DNA of 13,112 nt from CAMYMG01 sp038259455 (GTDB lineage: Bacteria; Pseudomonadota; Alphaproteobacteria; Rhizobiales; Rhizobiaceae), in NCBI GenBank assembly GCA_038259455.1, contig JBBSOT010000106.1, forward strand, positions 1 through 13,112. Direction: 5' to 3'. The position numbers were made by a program, and so were the translations under genes. Of this stretch, positions 1 through 7,233 are shown one piece after another (within the stretch, counting starts at the first letter, position 1; each line of letters starts with the position of its first letter). Under the pieces are notes generated by a model that ran no database searches, had not been told where the DNA came from, and worked only from the letters and a program-made list of their open reading frames with translations.

Positions 1-1025
1 GGATGTATCCGCTGGCGCTCGCCTGCGGCAACACCTTCGTGCTCAAGCCCTCCGAGCGCGATCCGTCGGCGGCGAACTTCTGCGCCGAGTTGCTCGCGAA
101 GGCAGGGCTGCCTGCCGGCGTGTTCAACGTCGTGCACGGCGACAAGGTGGCGGTCGATGCGATCCTCGACGACCCCGACATCAAGGCCATCGGCTTCGTC
201 GGCTCGACGCCGATCGCGCAGTACATCTATTCGCGCGGCTGCGCCAACGGCAAGCGCGTGCAGTGCTTCGGTGGCGCCAAGAACCACATGATCATCATGC
301 CCGACGCCGACATGGACCAGACGGTCGATGCGCTGATCGGCGCCGGTTACGGTTCTGCCGGCGAACGCTGCATGGCCATCTCGGTCGCCGTGCCCGTCGG
401 CCACGACACGGCGGAGCGGCTGATGAGCAAGCTGATCCCGCGCGTAGAAAGCCTCAAGGTCGGTCCGTCGACGGATTCTTCAGCCGATTTCGGTCCGCTG
501 GTAACCCCGCAGGCGCTCGAGCGCGTCAAGTCCTATGTCGATACCGGCGTCAAGGAAGGCGCAACGCTCGCCGTCGACGGTCGCGGCTTCTCGATGCAGG
601 GCTATGAGAAGGGCTACTACATGGGCGGCTGCCTGTTCGACAATGTCACGCCAGACATGAAGATCTACAAGGAAGAGATCTTTGGCCCGGTTCTGTCGGT
701 CGTGCGCGCGCCGACCTACGAGAACGCCATCAAGCTCGCCAACGACCACGAGATGGGCAATGGCGTGGCGATCTTCACGCGCGACGGCGACGCCGCCCGT
801 GATTTCGCGTCCCGTGTCCAGGTCGGCATGGTCGGCATCAACGTGCCGATCCCGGTGCCGATCGCCTATTACACCTTCGGCGGCTGGAAGGCCTCTTCCT
901 TCGGTGACCTCAACCAGCACGGCCCGGACGCATTCCGCTTCTACACCAAGACCAAGACGGTGACCTCGCGCTGGCCGTCCGGCGTCAAGGATGGTGCAGA
1001 GTTCGTCATCCCGACCATGAACTGA
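1..1025 (+). CDS. mmsA: Methylmalonate-semialdehyde dehydrogenase (CoA-acylating), C-terminal part, 5' end outside window
   Basis: NAD- and CoA-dependent oxidative decarboxylation of methylmalonate or malonate semialdehyde to propionyl-CoA or acetyl-CoA, the distal step of valine (and, as IolA, inositol) catabolism; cytoplasmic. The reading frame is open from the first base, so 340 residues of a family of about 500 are visible and the N-terminal third is missing. The visible part begins inside the NAD-binding domain (VLKPSERDPS, then GFVGSTPIA) and carries the catalytic loop GYGSAGERCMA, with the nucleophile Cys at visible residue 123 (codon 369-371). The SAGERCMA form of this loop is typical of MmsA and differs from other aldehyde dehydrogenases. 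A late FGGWKASSFGD segment and a TVTSRWPSG end also match the family. The C-terminus looks complete. I doubt this is the alpha-ketoglutarate-semialdehyde dehydrogenase needed by the nearby hydroxyproline genes, because the active-site loop is that of MmsA. Confidence 0.95.
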   Translation, partial: MYPLALACGNTFVLKPSERDPSAANFCAELLAKAGLPAGVFNVVHGDKVAVDAILDDPDIKAIGFVGSTPIAQYIYSRGCANGKRVQCFGGAKNHMIIMPDADMDQTVDALIGAGYGSAGERCMAISVAVPVGHDTAERLMSKLIPRVESLKVGPSTDSSADFGPLVTPQALERVKSYVDTGVKEGATLAVDGRGFSMQGYEKGYYMGGCLFDNVTPDMKIYKEEIFGPVLSVVRAPTYENAIKLANDHEMGNGVAIFTRDGDAARDFASRVQVGMVGINVPIPVPIAYYTFGGWKASSFGDLNQHGPDAFRFYTKTKTVTSRWPSGVKDGAEFVIPTMN

Positions 1026-1040
1026 CGCTTGTGATCGCAA

Positions 1041-1072
1041 GGCATCGTCGCTAACGTTTGGGTGACGATGCC
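1041..1072 (+). terminator. Possible stem-loop terminator after mmsA
   Basis: A perfect 9-bp inverted repeat, GGCATCGTC (1041-1049) and GACGATGCC (1064-1072), starts 16 bases after the mmsA stop codon. The loop is 14 nt, or 12 nt with one extra G-T pair. There is no clear T run after it, so it may be a weak terminator or a 3'-end stability hairpin. It covers the TTG codon at 1058 that would give the longest version of the next gene, which argues for a start further downstream. Confidence 0.4.
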
Positions 1073-1108
1073 AGACTGCGGTTTCAGATGTTCGGGTTCG
1101 AGACGACA

Positions 1109-2488
1109 ATGGGGTTCGGGCGGTGGCTGAGACGGTTTGCAGCCGCTGCCGCCTTTCCCTTTGTGATGTTTCTCTTGGGCGGACTGCAAGCCACAAAGGC
1201 ATCGGAAATCGATGCTTCGCTCTGCCCGATCTCGATGGACGAAACGGTGACGCTCGAACGCGAACAGATCAAGCATCTGTTCCGCGCGCGCGGTCTCGAC
1301 TACGACCTCACACAACTGCTTGCTGAAGACCTGCAAGGCAGCGTCCAACGCTACCTCTCCCACCAGAGCAGCGGCGATGCGCGGGACAGGGCCTTGCTGT
1401 TCTTCATCGGCAATTCGCAGACGCTGTGCGCCATGTTCTGGCGGATCGGTGCCGGGAGCGAGAACAATGTCTTCATCATCGAGAGGCTCGCGGTCCCGCC
1501 GGCCGACATCGTGCCGCTGATCGACGGGCTTGTTGAGGGCATGCAGGATGCCGACGCCGGGACACTTCGCCGGGCAGAGCCCAGGGACGGGGCAAAGGCG
1601 GGCATGGCCAGAGGCGCACTCAGCCTCAAGGCATCCACCGGGCGGGCTGTTCCTGATCTTCTCGCCGAGCTTTCGCACCTGCTGTTCCCGGGCCAGATCG
1701 CCGACCATGTCGGTGATCTGGCGAGCCTCACGATCATTCCCTGCCTGAACATCGGCATCGTACCGTTCGCGGCGCTCGACCCGGACCGGGATGGCAAACC
1801 CTTCGTTGAAGTGACGGCGATCAATGTCGAAGCTGAACTGAGGCATGTCTACGAGAACCGTTCATTCGTATGGGACGGCAACATCGAGGCACCCGTGCTG
1901 TTCGGCGATCCGGATGCCGGTCGCGATCCGGACTGGCGTTTTCCCAGGTTGCCAGGCGCCGCACGCGAGGTCTTCGCCATAGCATCGCGGTTCGACGTAA
2001 CGCCGCTCGTCGGGGCTGCAGTGACTCCAGAGCGCGTCGCCGATGGGATCGGCGACGCGGACTACATCCACATTGCTGCCCATGGCCTCAGCAGCGTCGA
2101 CGATCCTCTCGATGGGAGTTTCTTGGCCCTGCACGGTGGACGGCTCACGGCGCGCCAGATCCTTGGCCTTGATTTACGGGGAACGCCGCTCGTGGTTCTG
2201 AGCGCCTGTCAGACCGGCCTCGGCGGGCCACTCGACGCCGGCATTGTCGGACTTGCCCGCAGCTTTGTCATCGCGGGGGCGTCCGCCACGGTATCGACCC
2301 TCTGGAACGTCGATGACGACGCGACCGAGGGCATCATGGTAGACTTCGTCGACAATCTCGAGACGATGAGTCCGGCCGAAGCGCTGCGCCATGCGCAGAT
2401 GAAGACCAGGGAGCGATATCTCCATCCCCGATATTGGGCAGGCTTCACCGTATTTGGCTCGCGGATGGTCTCCAGGGCACGCGGCTGA
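1109..2488 (+). CDS. Predicted exported CHAT-domain (caspase-like peptidase) protein
   Basis: Numbered from the ATG at 1109, the protein has 459 residues. It opens with a short basic stretch (GRWLRR), a hydrophobic core and a small-residue site near QATKA, a typical Sec signal peptide, so the mature protein is probably periplasmic. The C-terminal half is a CHAT domain of the caspase/separase-like clan: a PCLNIGIVPFAAL strand near residue 215, DYIHIAAHG with the candidate catalytic His325, and LVVLSACQTG with the candidate nucleophile Cys367, followed by GLARSFVIAGASATVSTLW and a YWAGFTVFG end. Both dyad residues are present, so activity is plausible. Residues of about 35-205 match nothing I recognise, and there are no TPR repeats. 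Alternative starts are ATG 1088 and TTG 1058; none has a strong Shine-Dalgarno, and the TTG lies within a stem-loop. The gene stands alone and no partner is visible. Target and role are unknown. Confidence 0.85.
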   Translation: MGFGRWLRRFAAAAAFPFVMFLLGGLQATKASEIDASLCPISMDETVTLEREQIKHLFRARGLDYDLTQLLAEDLQGSVQRYLSHQSSGDARDRALLFFIGNSQTLCAMFWRIGAGSENNVFIIERLAVPPADIVPLIDGLVEGMQDADAGTLRRAEPRDGAKAGMARGALSLKASTGRAVPDLLAELSHLLFPGQIADHVGDLASLTIIPCLNIGIVPFAALDPDRDGKPFVEVTAINVEAELRHVYENRSFVWDGNIEAPVLFGDPDAGRDPDWRFPRLPGAAREVFAIASRFDVTPLVGAAVTPERVADGIGDADYIHIAAHGLSSVDDPLDGSFLALHGGRLTARQILGLDLRGTPLVVLSACQTGLGGPLDAGIVGLARSFVIAGASATVSTLWNVDDDATEGIMVDFVDNLETMSPAEALRHAQMKTRERYLHPRYWAGFTVFGSRMVSRARG

Positions 2489-2491
2489 CGA

Positions 2492-2508
2492 GCCTTGCTC
2501 TGCAAGGC
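2492..2508 (+). terminator. Hairpin just after the CHAT gene
   Basis: A perfect 7-bp stem, GCCTTGC (2492-2498) and GCAAGGC (2502-2508), with a TCT loop lies 3 bases after the CHAT stop codon. No T run follows on either strand, so termination is possible but not shown. It also sits at the abrupt end of the regulator remnant on the opposite strand. Confidence 0.35.
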
Positions 2509-2510
2509 GG

Positions 2511-2732
2511 CTAGCCGTCCAGCCCTTCCCAAGCCAGCCGCTGGATCGCATCGCGCACCGGCGTGCGCCAAAGCCACAGCCGCTCGATCAGCGCGCCATT
2601 GGTAGCAACGCTGCGGGGAACAGGCTCAAGCGTCCCGATCAGCCGCTCGAGCGCATGATAAACTCGCGTCGCGGCTGCCTCATTGGTTTGACTGAGCGGA
2701 TTATTCGACCGAAACCCAATGATATTCCCCAT
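2511..2732 (-). pseudogene. GntR-family transcriptional regulator, truncated after the DNA-binding helices (HypR-like)
   Basis: The minus strand encodes 73 residues beginning MGNIIGFRSNNPLSQTNE, then ATRVYHALERLIGTLEP, and ending in WRTPVRDAIQRLAWEGLDG at a TAG stop. The last part matches the GntR winged-helix signature (RTPVREAL..L..EGL in family members). Complete regulators of the FCD/FadR subgroup are about 220 residues long; here the wing and the whole effector-binding and dimerisation domain are missing, and the frame stops 22 bases before the end of the convergent CHAT gene. I therefore call a remnant. It diverges from the hypD operon with about 76 bp between start codons, and hydroxyproline operons in rhizobia are known to be controlled by a GntR regulator (HypR in Sinorhizobium meliloti), so it was probably the local regulator. 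No good ribosome-binding site precedes the ATG. A functional microprotein cannot be excluded. Confidence 0.7.
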
Positions 2733-2752
2733 CTGTCACAAGGCCGGAGCTG

Positions 2753-2782
2753 TTGACAGCCACGCCAGACATCAGATATACC
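2753..2782 (+). promoter_or_regulatory. Sigma-70-type promoter of the hydroxyproline operon
   Basis: A perfect TTGACA -35 box lies at 2753-2758. The -10 candidates lie 16-18 bases downstream: GATATA (2775-2780) or TATACC (2777-2782). Both fall inside the left arm of the palindromic operator, as expected for a repressed promoter. The start of hypD is 27-31 bp after the -10 region. A small inverted repeat, CTGTCA (2733-2738) and TGACAG (2754-2759), overlaps the -35 box. Confidence 0.65.
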
Positions 2783-2798
2783 ACTGATATATCTGATG
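2770..2798 (+). promoter_or_regulatory. Perfect 29-bp palindromic operator upstream of hypD
   Basis: CATCAGATATA (2770-2780) is repeated exactly in inverse as TATATCTGATG (2788-2798) around a 7-bp spacer, CCACTGA. It covers the likely -10 box and transcription start, and its last base begins the Shine-Dalgarno. This position is that of a repressor operator. The likely binder is a GntR-family protein, by analogy with hydroxyproline operons and with the adjacent remnant; that assignment is an inference. Confidence 0.75.
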
Positions 2799-2808
2799 GA
2801 GAAAGCTC

Positions 2809-3720
2809 ATGTGGACCGGTGTATTCCCAGCCGTTACGACCAAGTTCAGCGAGGACGACCGCCTCGACCATGCAGAGATGGAGCGCTGCTTCGCCCTGCA
2901 GATGGAAGCCGGGTGCGACGGTATCGTCGTCGCCGGATCGCTTGGCGAAGGCCCGATGCTCAGCCATGACGAGGTCATCGAGGTCTTCCGGAACGCGCGC
3001 AATGTCGCTGGCAACAAGCCGGTATTGGTCACCGTTAACGAGGCAGGGACGCGCGAGGCGGCCAGTATCGCAAAGCGCGCCGCCAGGGCCGGCGCCGATG
3101 GCCTGATGGTGGTTCCAAGTTCAGTATACCACACCAATCCCGACGAGACAGTTGGCGCCCTGAGCGCGGTCGCCCATGCTGGTGGCCTGCCGGTCATGAT
3201 CTATTCCAACCGCATCGCTTACCGTGTCGACGTCACCATCGAGATCATGCAGGAGCTGGCTTCCGATCCGCTTTTCGTGGCGATCAAGGAATCGTCCGAC
3301 GACATCCGCCGCTCGACTGACATCATCAACGCATTCGGCGATCGCTTCGACCTATTCACCGGTGTCGACAATCTTGCATTCGAGGCGCTCTCGGTCGGCG
3401 CCGTCGGCTGGGTCGCCGGACTCGTAACCGCCTTCCCGGCCGAGACGGTTGCGATATATCAGCTGCTGAAACAGGGGCGGCGCGAGGAAGCGCTGCAGAT
3501 ATATCGCTGGTTCCGGCCCTTGCTCGACCTCGACGTATCGACCTATCTGGTGCAGAACATCAAGCTCGCCGAAGTGCTGGCGATTGGCACCAATGATCGT
3601 GTACGCATGCCGCGTCGCCCCCTTTCAGGTGAACGGCGAACCGTGGTGGAGAAGATTGTCCGTGATGCGCTTGCAACGAGACCCGAGTTGCCCAGGCTCG
3701 AAGTGGCTAAGGCCGCCTGA
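2809..3720 (+). CDS. hypD: Delta1-pyrroline-4-hydroxy-2-carboxylate deaminase (DapA/NAL family)
   Basis: This 303-residue protein is a class I aldolase-fold enzyme of the dihydrodipicolinate synthase/N-acetylneuraminate lyase family. It shows MWTGVFPAVTTKF at the N-terminus, the pyruvate-loop equivalent GSLGEG (residues 43-48), the conserved Tyr132 in MIYSN and the Schiff-base Lys160 in FVAIKESSDD. The family alone does not fix the substrate. The adjacent D-hydroxyproline dehydrogenase and hydroxyproline epimerase genes point to deamination of pyrroline-4-hydroxy-2-carboxylate to alpha-ketoglutarate semialdehyde and ammonia. The DHDPS motif GTTGE is replaced by GSLGE, which speaks against a housekeeping DapA. 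The ATG is preceded by GGAG (2798-2801) at 7 bp. It is the first gene of the operon, directly behind the palindromic operator. Two rare ATA codons (in IYQ and IYR, near residues 217 and 231) fall in operator-like GATATATC sequences. Confidence 0.87.
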   Translation: MWTGVFPAVTTKFSEDDRLDHAEMERCFALQMEAGCDGIVVAGSLGEGPMLSHDEVIEVFRNARNVAGNKPVLVTVNEAGTREAASIAKRAARAGADGLMVVPSSVYHTNPDETVGALSAVAHAGGLPVMIYSNRIAYRVDVTIEIMQELASDPLFVAIKESSDDIRRSTDIINAFGDRFDLFTGVDNLAFEALSVGAVGWVAGLVTAFPAETVAIYQLLKQGRREEALQIYRWFRPLLDLDVSTYLVQNIKLAEVLAIGTNDRVRMPRRPLSGERRTVVEKIVRDALATRPELPRLEVAKAA

Positions 3721-3740
3721 GCGGCCTTTCGGTTCGACCG
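3709..3740 (+). terminator. Hairpins at the hypD-hypO junction (partial terminator or processing site)
   Basis: AAGGCCGC (3709-3716) and GCGGCCTT (3721-3728) form a perfect 8-bp stem with a four-base loop CTGA that contains most of the hypD stop codon. It is followed by only TTTC, a very short T run. A second small stem, CGGT-TCG-ACCG (3730-3740), follows at once. The structure resembles a leaky intrinsic terminator or an RNA processing/stability element that would make hypD more abundant than hypO and hypRE. Confidence 0.45.
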
Positions 3741-3755
3741 GCCGGGCAAGCGCGC

Positions 3756-5006
3756 ATGAGTGACGATACTGCCTGCGACATTGCCGTCATCGGTGGCGGC
3801 ATTGTCGGCATCTGTGCGGCGAGCTTTCTGGCTCAGTCGGGCAAGAGCGTCACGCTCATCGACCGCACCGGCATCTGCGAGGAAACGAGTTCGGGCAACG
3901 CGGCCGCCTTCGCCTTCAGCGACGTGCTGCCGCTGGCCCACAAGGGCATGATCCGGCAATTGCCGAAATGGCTCGCCGATCCGCTCGGCCCGCTCACCAT
4001 TCCGCCGGCCTACCTGCCGAAGCTGCTGCCATGGCTGGTCCGTTTCTGGCGCGCCGGAGACCCGAAACATTTTGAGGCGGCCGTCGCGGCGCAGGCCGCC
4101 CTGATGAAGCTCGCCGAGGCTGAGTGGAAGAGCCTGATGGAGCGCTCCGGCACGGGCAGCATGCTGCGCGACAGTGGCGCGCTCGAAATCTATGACAGCG
4201 AGGCTTCGTTCAACGCCTCTCTGCCGGGCTGGATTGCCCGCGAACGGCATGGCATCCAATACCGTCATCTCGACCGGTCGGAGATGGACAGTTACCAGCC
4301 CGGCCTTTCGCCGCGTTTCAGACACGCCACTTTCCTGCCCGGATGGAAGACCGTTGCCGACCCCAAGCTGCTCGGCAAGGCCATCTGGGACGACGCGCAG
4401 TCGAAAGGCGCCCGCTTTCTTTGCGCAGAAGTAGGGAACGCCTCGCCGTCGAACGGGCGAATCGCCATCCATCTCAAGCAGGGCGGCACCGTCACGGCCG
4501 ACCGGCTGGTCATTGCCGCCGGCGCCTGGTCTCACCGGATCGCCCGGCCGTTCGGCGACACGATCCCGCTGGAGACCGAGCGTGGCTACAACACGACGCT
4601 GCCGAAAACGGCCCTCGACCTCAGGCACATGCTGACCTTTGTCGATCATGGATTCGTCGTCACGCCGCTCGACAATGGCATTCGCGTTGGCGGTGCGGTC
4701 GAGTTCGCCGGGCTGTCACGTCCGCCCAATTTCGGGCGCTCCAGGGCGATGCTGAAGAAGGCCGGCATGTTCCTGCCCGATCTCGACACCGCAGGCGGCC
4801 GCGAGTGGATGGGCTATCGCCCGTCGCTGCCCGATTCCCTGCCCGTGATCGGGCGCTCGGCCGGTCACGCCAATGTCTTCCTCGCCTTCGGCCACGGCCA
4901 TCTCGGCCTCACGCAATCCGCCGCAACAGGCCGCCTGATCCACGACCTGGTTCTCGGGCGGCCTCCGGCAATCGACCTCAAACCCTTCAGCCCCCAACGG
5001 TTCTGA
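3756..5006 (+). CDS. hypO: FAD-dependent D-hydroxyproline dehydrogenase (DadA-like, DAO family)
   Basis: The 416-residue protein is a DAO-family flavoprotein close to D-amino acid dehydrogenase. It has an N-terminal Rossmann dinucleotide motif, VIGGGIVG (residues 11-18), the flavin-contact segment ETSSGNAA (43-50), VIAAGAWS (252-259), and the C-terminal WMGYRPSLPDSLPVIG with GHGHLGLTQSAATG (351-392) that closes the FAD site. In the pathway it oxidises cis-4-hydroxy-D-proline to pyrroline-4-hydroxy-2-carboxylate, passing electrons to the respiratory chain; it is probably membrane-associated, as DadA is. The substrate is inferred from its place between hypD and the epimerase gene; other D-amino acids remain possible. 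The start codon follows a weak purine-rich GGGCAAG, so it may depend on upstream translation. Only one base separates its stop from the next start. Confidence 0.87.
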   Translation: MSDDTACDIAVIGGGIVGICAASFLAQSGKSVTLIDRTGICEETSSGNAAAFAFSDVLPLAHKGMIRQLPKWLADPLGPLTIPPAYLPKLLPWLVRFWRAGDPKHFEAAVAAQAALMKLAEAEWKSLMERSGTGSMLRDSGALEIYDSEASFNASLPGWIARERHGIQYRHLDRSEMDSYQPGLSPRFRHATFLPGWKTVADPKLLGKAIWDDAQSKGARFLCAEVGNASPSNGRIAIHLKQGGTVTADRLVIAAGAWSHRIARPFGDTIPLETERGYNTTLPKTALDLRHMLTFVDHGFVVTPLDNGIRVGGAVEFAGLSRPPNFGRSRAMLKKAGMFLPDLDTAGGREWMGYRPSLPDSLPVIGRSAGHANVFLAFGHGHLGLTQSAATGRLIHDLVLGRPPAIDLKPFSPQRF

Positions 5007-5007
5007 C

Positions 5008-6009
5008 ATGGCGCGCCATTCCTTCTTTTGCATAGACGGTCATACCTGCGGCAATCCCGTGCGCCTGGTTGCCGGCGGCGGGCCGCTGCTCCAAGGTTCC
5101 ACCATGATGGAGCGGCGTGCGCATTTCCTCGCCGAGTTCGACTGGATCCGCACCGGACTGATGTTCGAGCCGCGCGGTCATGACGTGATGTCGGGCTCCA
5201 TTCTCTATCCGCCGACGCGACCCGACTGCGACATTGCCATCCTCTTCATCGAGACGTCGGGTTGCCTGCCGATGTGCGGCCACGGCACCATCGGGACCGT
5301 CACGATGGCCATCGAACAGGGGCTGGTGAAGCCGAAGACACCGGGCATTCTGCGCCTCGACACGCCCGCGGGCCTGGTCATAGCCGAGTACAAACAGGTC
5401 GGCGACTATGTTGAAGAGGTCCGCATCACCAATGTCCCGTCCTTCCTCCATGCCGAGAACCTGACCGTCGAGTGCCCGACGCTTGGCGAGATCAGGGTCG
5501 ATGTCGCCTATGGCGGCAATTTCTACGCCATCGTCGAACCGCAGGAGAATTTCCGCGACATGGCCGATCATTCGGCCGGCGACCTGATCGCCTGGAGCCC
5601 GGTCGTTCGGGCGCGCCTCAACGAGAAATATTCCTTCGTCCATCCCGACAACCCCGACATCAACCGCCTGTCGCACATGCTGTGGACGGGCGCCCCCGTG
5701 TCGCCCGAGGCCGACGCGCGCAACGCGGTCTTTTATGGCGACAAGGCCATCGACCGCAGCCCGTGCGGCACCGGAACCTCGGCGCGCATGGCCCAGCTTC
5801 ACGGCAAGGGCAGGCTCGCAGCCGGCGACGATTTCATTCATGAATCGATCATCGGTTCGCTGTTCAGGGGCCGCGTCGAAAGCGAGACGACCGTTGCCGG
5901 CAAGCCCGCGATCATCCCGTCGATCGGCGGCTGGGCGCGGATGACCGGTCTCAACACCATCTTCATCGACGACCGCGATCCGTTCGCGCACGGCTTCGTC
6001 GTCAGCTAG
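5008..6009 (+). CDS. hypRE: 4-Hydroxyproline 2-epimerase (proline racemase family)
   Basis: The cofactor-independent enzyme interconverts trans-4-hydroxy-L-proline and cis-4-hydroxy-D-proline using two cysteines, and catalyses the first step of bacterial hydroxyproline breakdown. The 333 residues have the family's normal length. Both catalytic cysteines are present: Cys90 in the MCGHGTIG motif and Cys253 in DRSPCGTGTSA. This two-cysteine pattern distinguishes racemases/epimerases from the Cys/Thr dehydratases of the same family. Other family landmarks are the N-terminal DGHTCGNPVRLV and the FEPRGHDVMSGS segment. The gene begins one base after the hypO stop, so the two are translationally coupled. 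The neighbours favour hydroxyproline over proline as substrate. It is the last gene of the operon, and no clear terminator follows. Confidence 0.93.
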   Translation: MARHSFFCIDGHTCGNPVRLVAGGGPLLQGSTMMERRAHFLAEFDWIRTGLMFEPRGHDVMSGSILYPPTRPDCDIAILFIETSGCLPMCGHGTIGTVTMAIEQGLVKPKTPGILRLDTPAGLVIAEYKQVGDYVEEVRITNVPSFLHAENLTVECPTLGEIRVDVAYGGNFYAIVEPQENFRDMADHSAGDLIAWSPVVRARLNEKYSFVHPDNPDINRLSHMLWTGAPVSPEADARNAVFYGDKAIDRSPCGTGTSARMAQLHGKGRLAAGDDFIHESIIGSLFRGRVESETTVAGKPAIIPSIGGWARMTGLNTIFIDDRDPFAHGFVVS

Positions 6010-6326
6010 GGGAAGGATGTTAATGTGGTTGAATTGGTTGCGTGTGCAGCTTCTCGCAGGAAGTCTGACCCGACGGAAAGTATTTGTGGCTTGAAAACTA
6101 AAAGCAACCGCGACACAAAGTGGATGAGACTCAGCGCTCGACCGATGATAGCGTGGGGTTAGTCCAAGGGGGTTACCGGAGCAAGCAACACACCGGCACA
6201 AGGTCGCAAATGGCCGGATTGTGCGCCGCAAAATGATGTTGCAATCTGGAACCGACCCATTAGGACTAGGGGCAAGTAAATAAGGGACGCGCCACATCGG
6301 TGACGTTCCAGGGGAGCCGACTAGAG
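6010..6326. other. 317-bp intergenic region between hypRE and livH
   Basis: By hand count, 6061-6300 is about 53% GC, clearly lower than the coding flanks. I see no tRNA, no strong terminator and no convincing sigma-70 promoter, although the liv promoter is expected here. TTGCAA (6239-6244) with a weak TAGGAC 16 bp on is the best candidate. Visible structures are an inverted repeat GCACAA (6196-6201) / TTGTGC (6219-6224) and a possible 23-codon ORF at 6023-6094. Confidence 0.6.
6023..6094 (+). CDS. Possible 23-residue small ORF after hypRE
   Basis: An ATG at 6023 follows GGGGAAGG (6009-6016) at about 6 bp spacing. It opens a frame of 23 codons ending in TGA at 6092-6094, giving a peptide that starts MWLNWLRVQLLAG and ends in a basic TRRKVFVA stretch. 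An in-frame ATG at 6017 is also present. The hydrophobic-then-basic pattern could be a tiny membrane peptide, but the ORF is short enough to be chance. I do not recognise it. Confidence 0.2.
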   Translation: MWLNWLRVQLLAGSLTRRKVFVA

Positions 6327-7229
<903 letters not shown>

Positions 7230-7233
7230 CCGC

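Noticed and set aside
1058..1108. Longer CHAT protein starting at TTG 1058
   Set aside because: The TTG has no ribosome-binding site and lies in the loop region of a 9-bp stem; the signal peptide begins properly only at the ATG codons at 1088 or 1109.
480..1846. Long minus-strand frames across the end of mmsA and the start of the CHAT gene
   Set aside because: They overlap two supported plus-strand genes and show no family motif.
6160..6269. TAGTCC and GGACTA as a distant inverted repeat in the hypRE-livH gap
   Set aside because: Six-base arms about 100 bp apart are expected by chance.
4987..6297. 436-codon open frame on the minus strand opposite hypRE
   Set aside because: It mirrors the well-identified hypRE gene, has no recognisable domain, and such long antisense frames are common in high-GC DNA.
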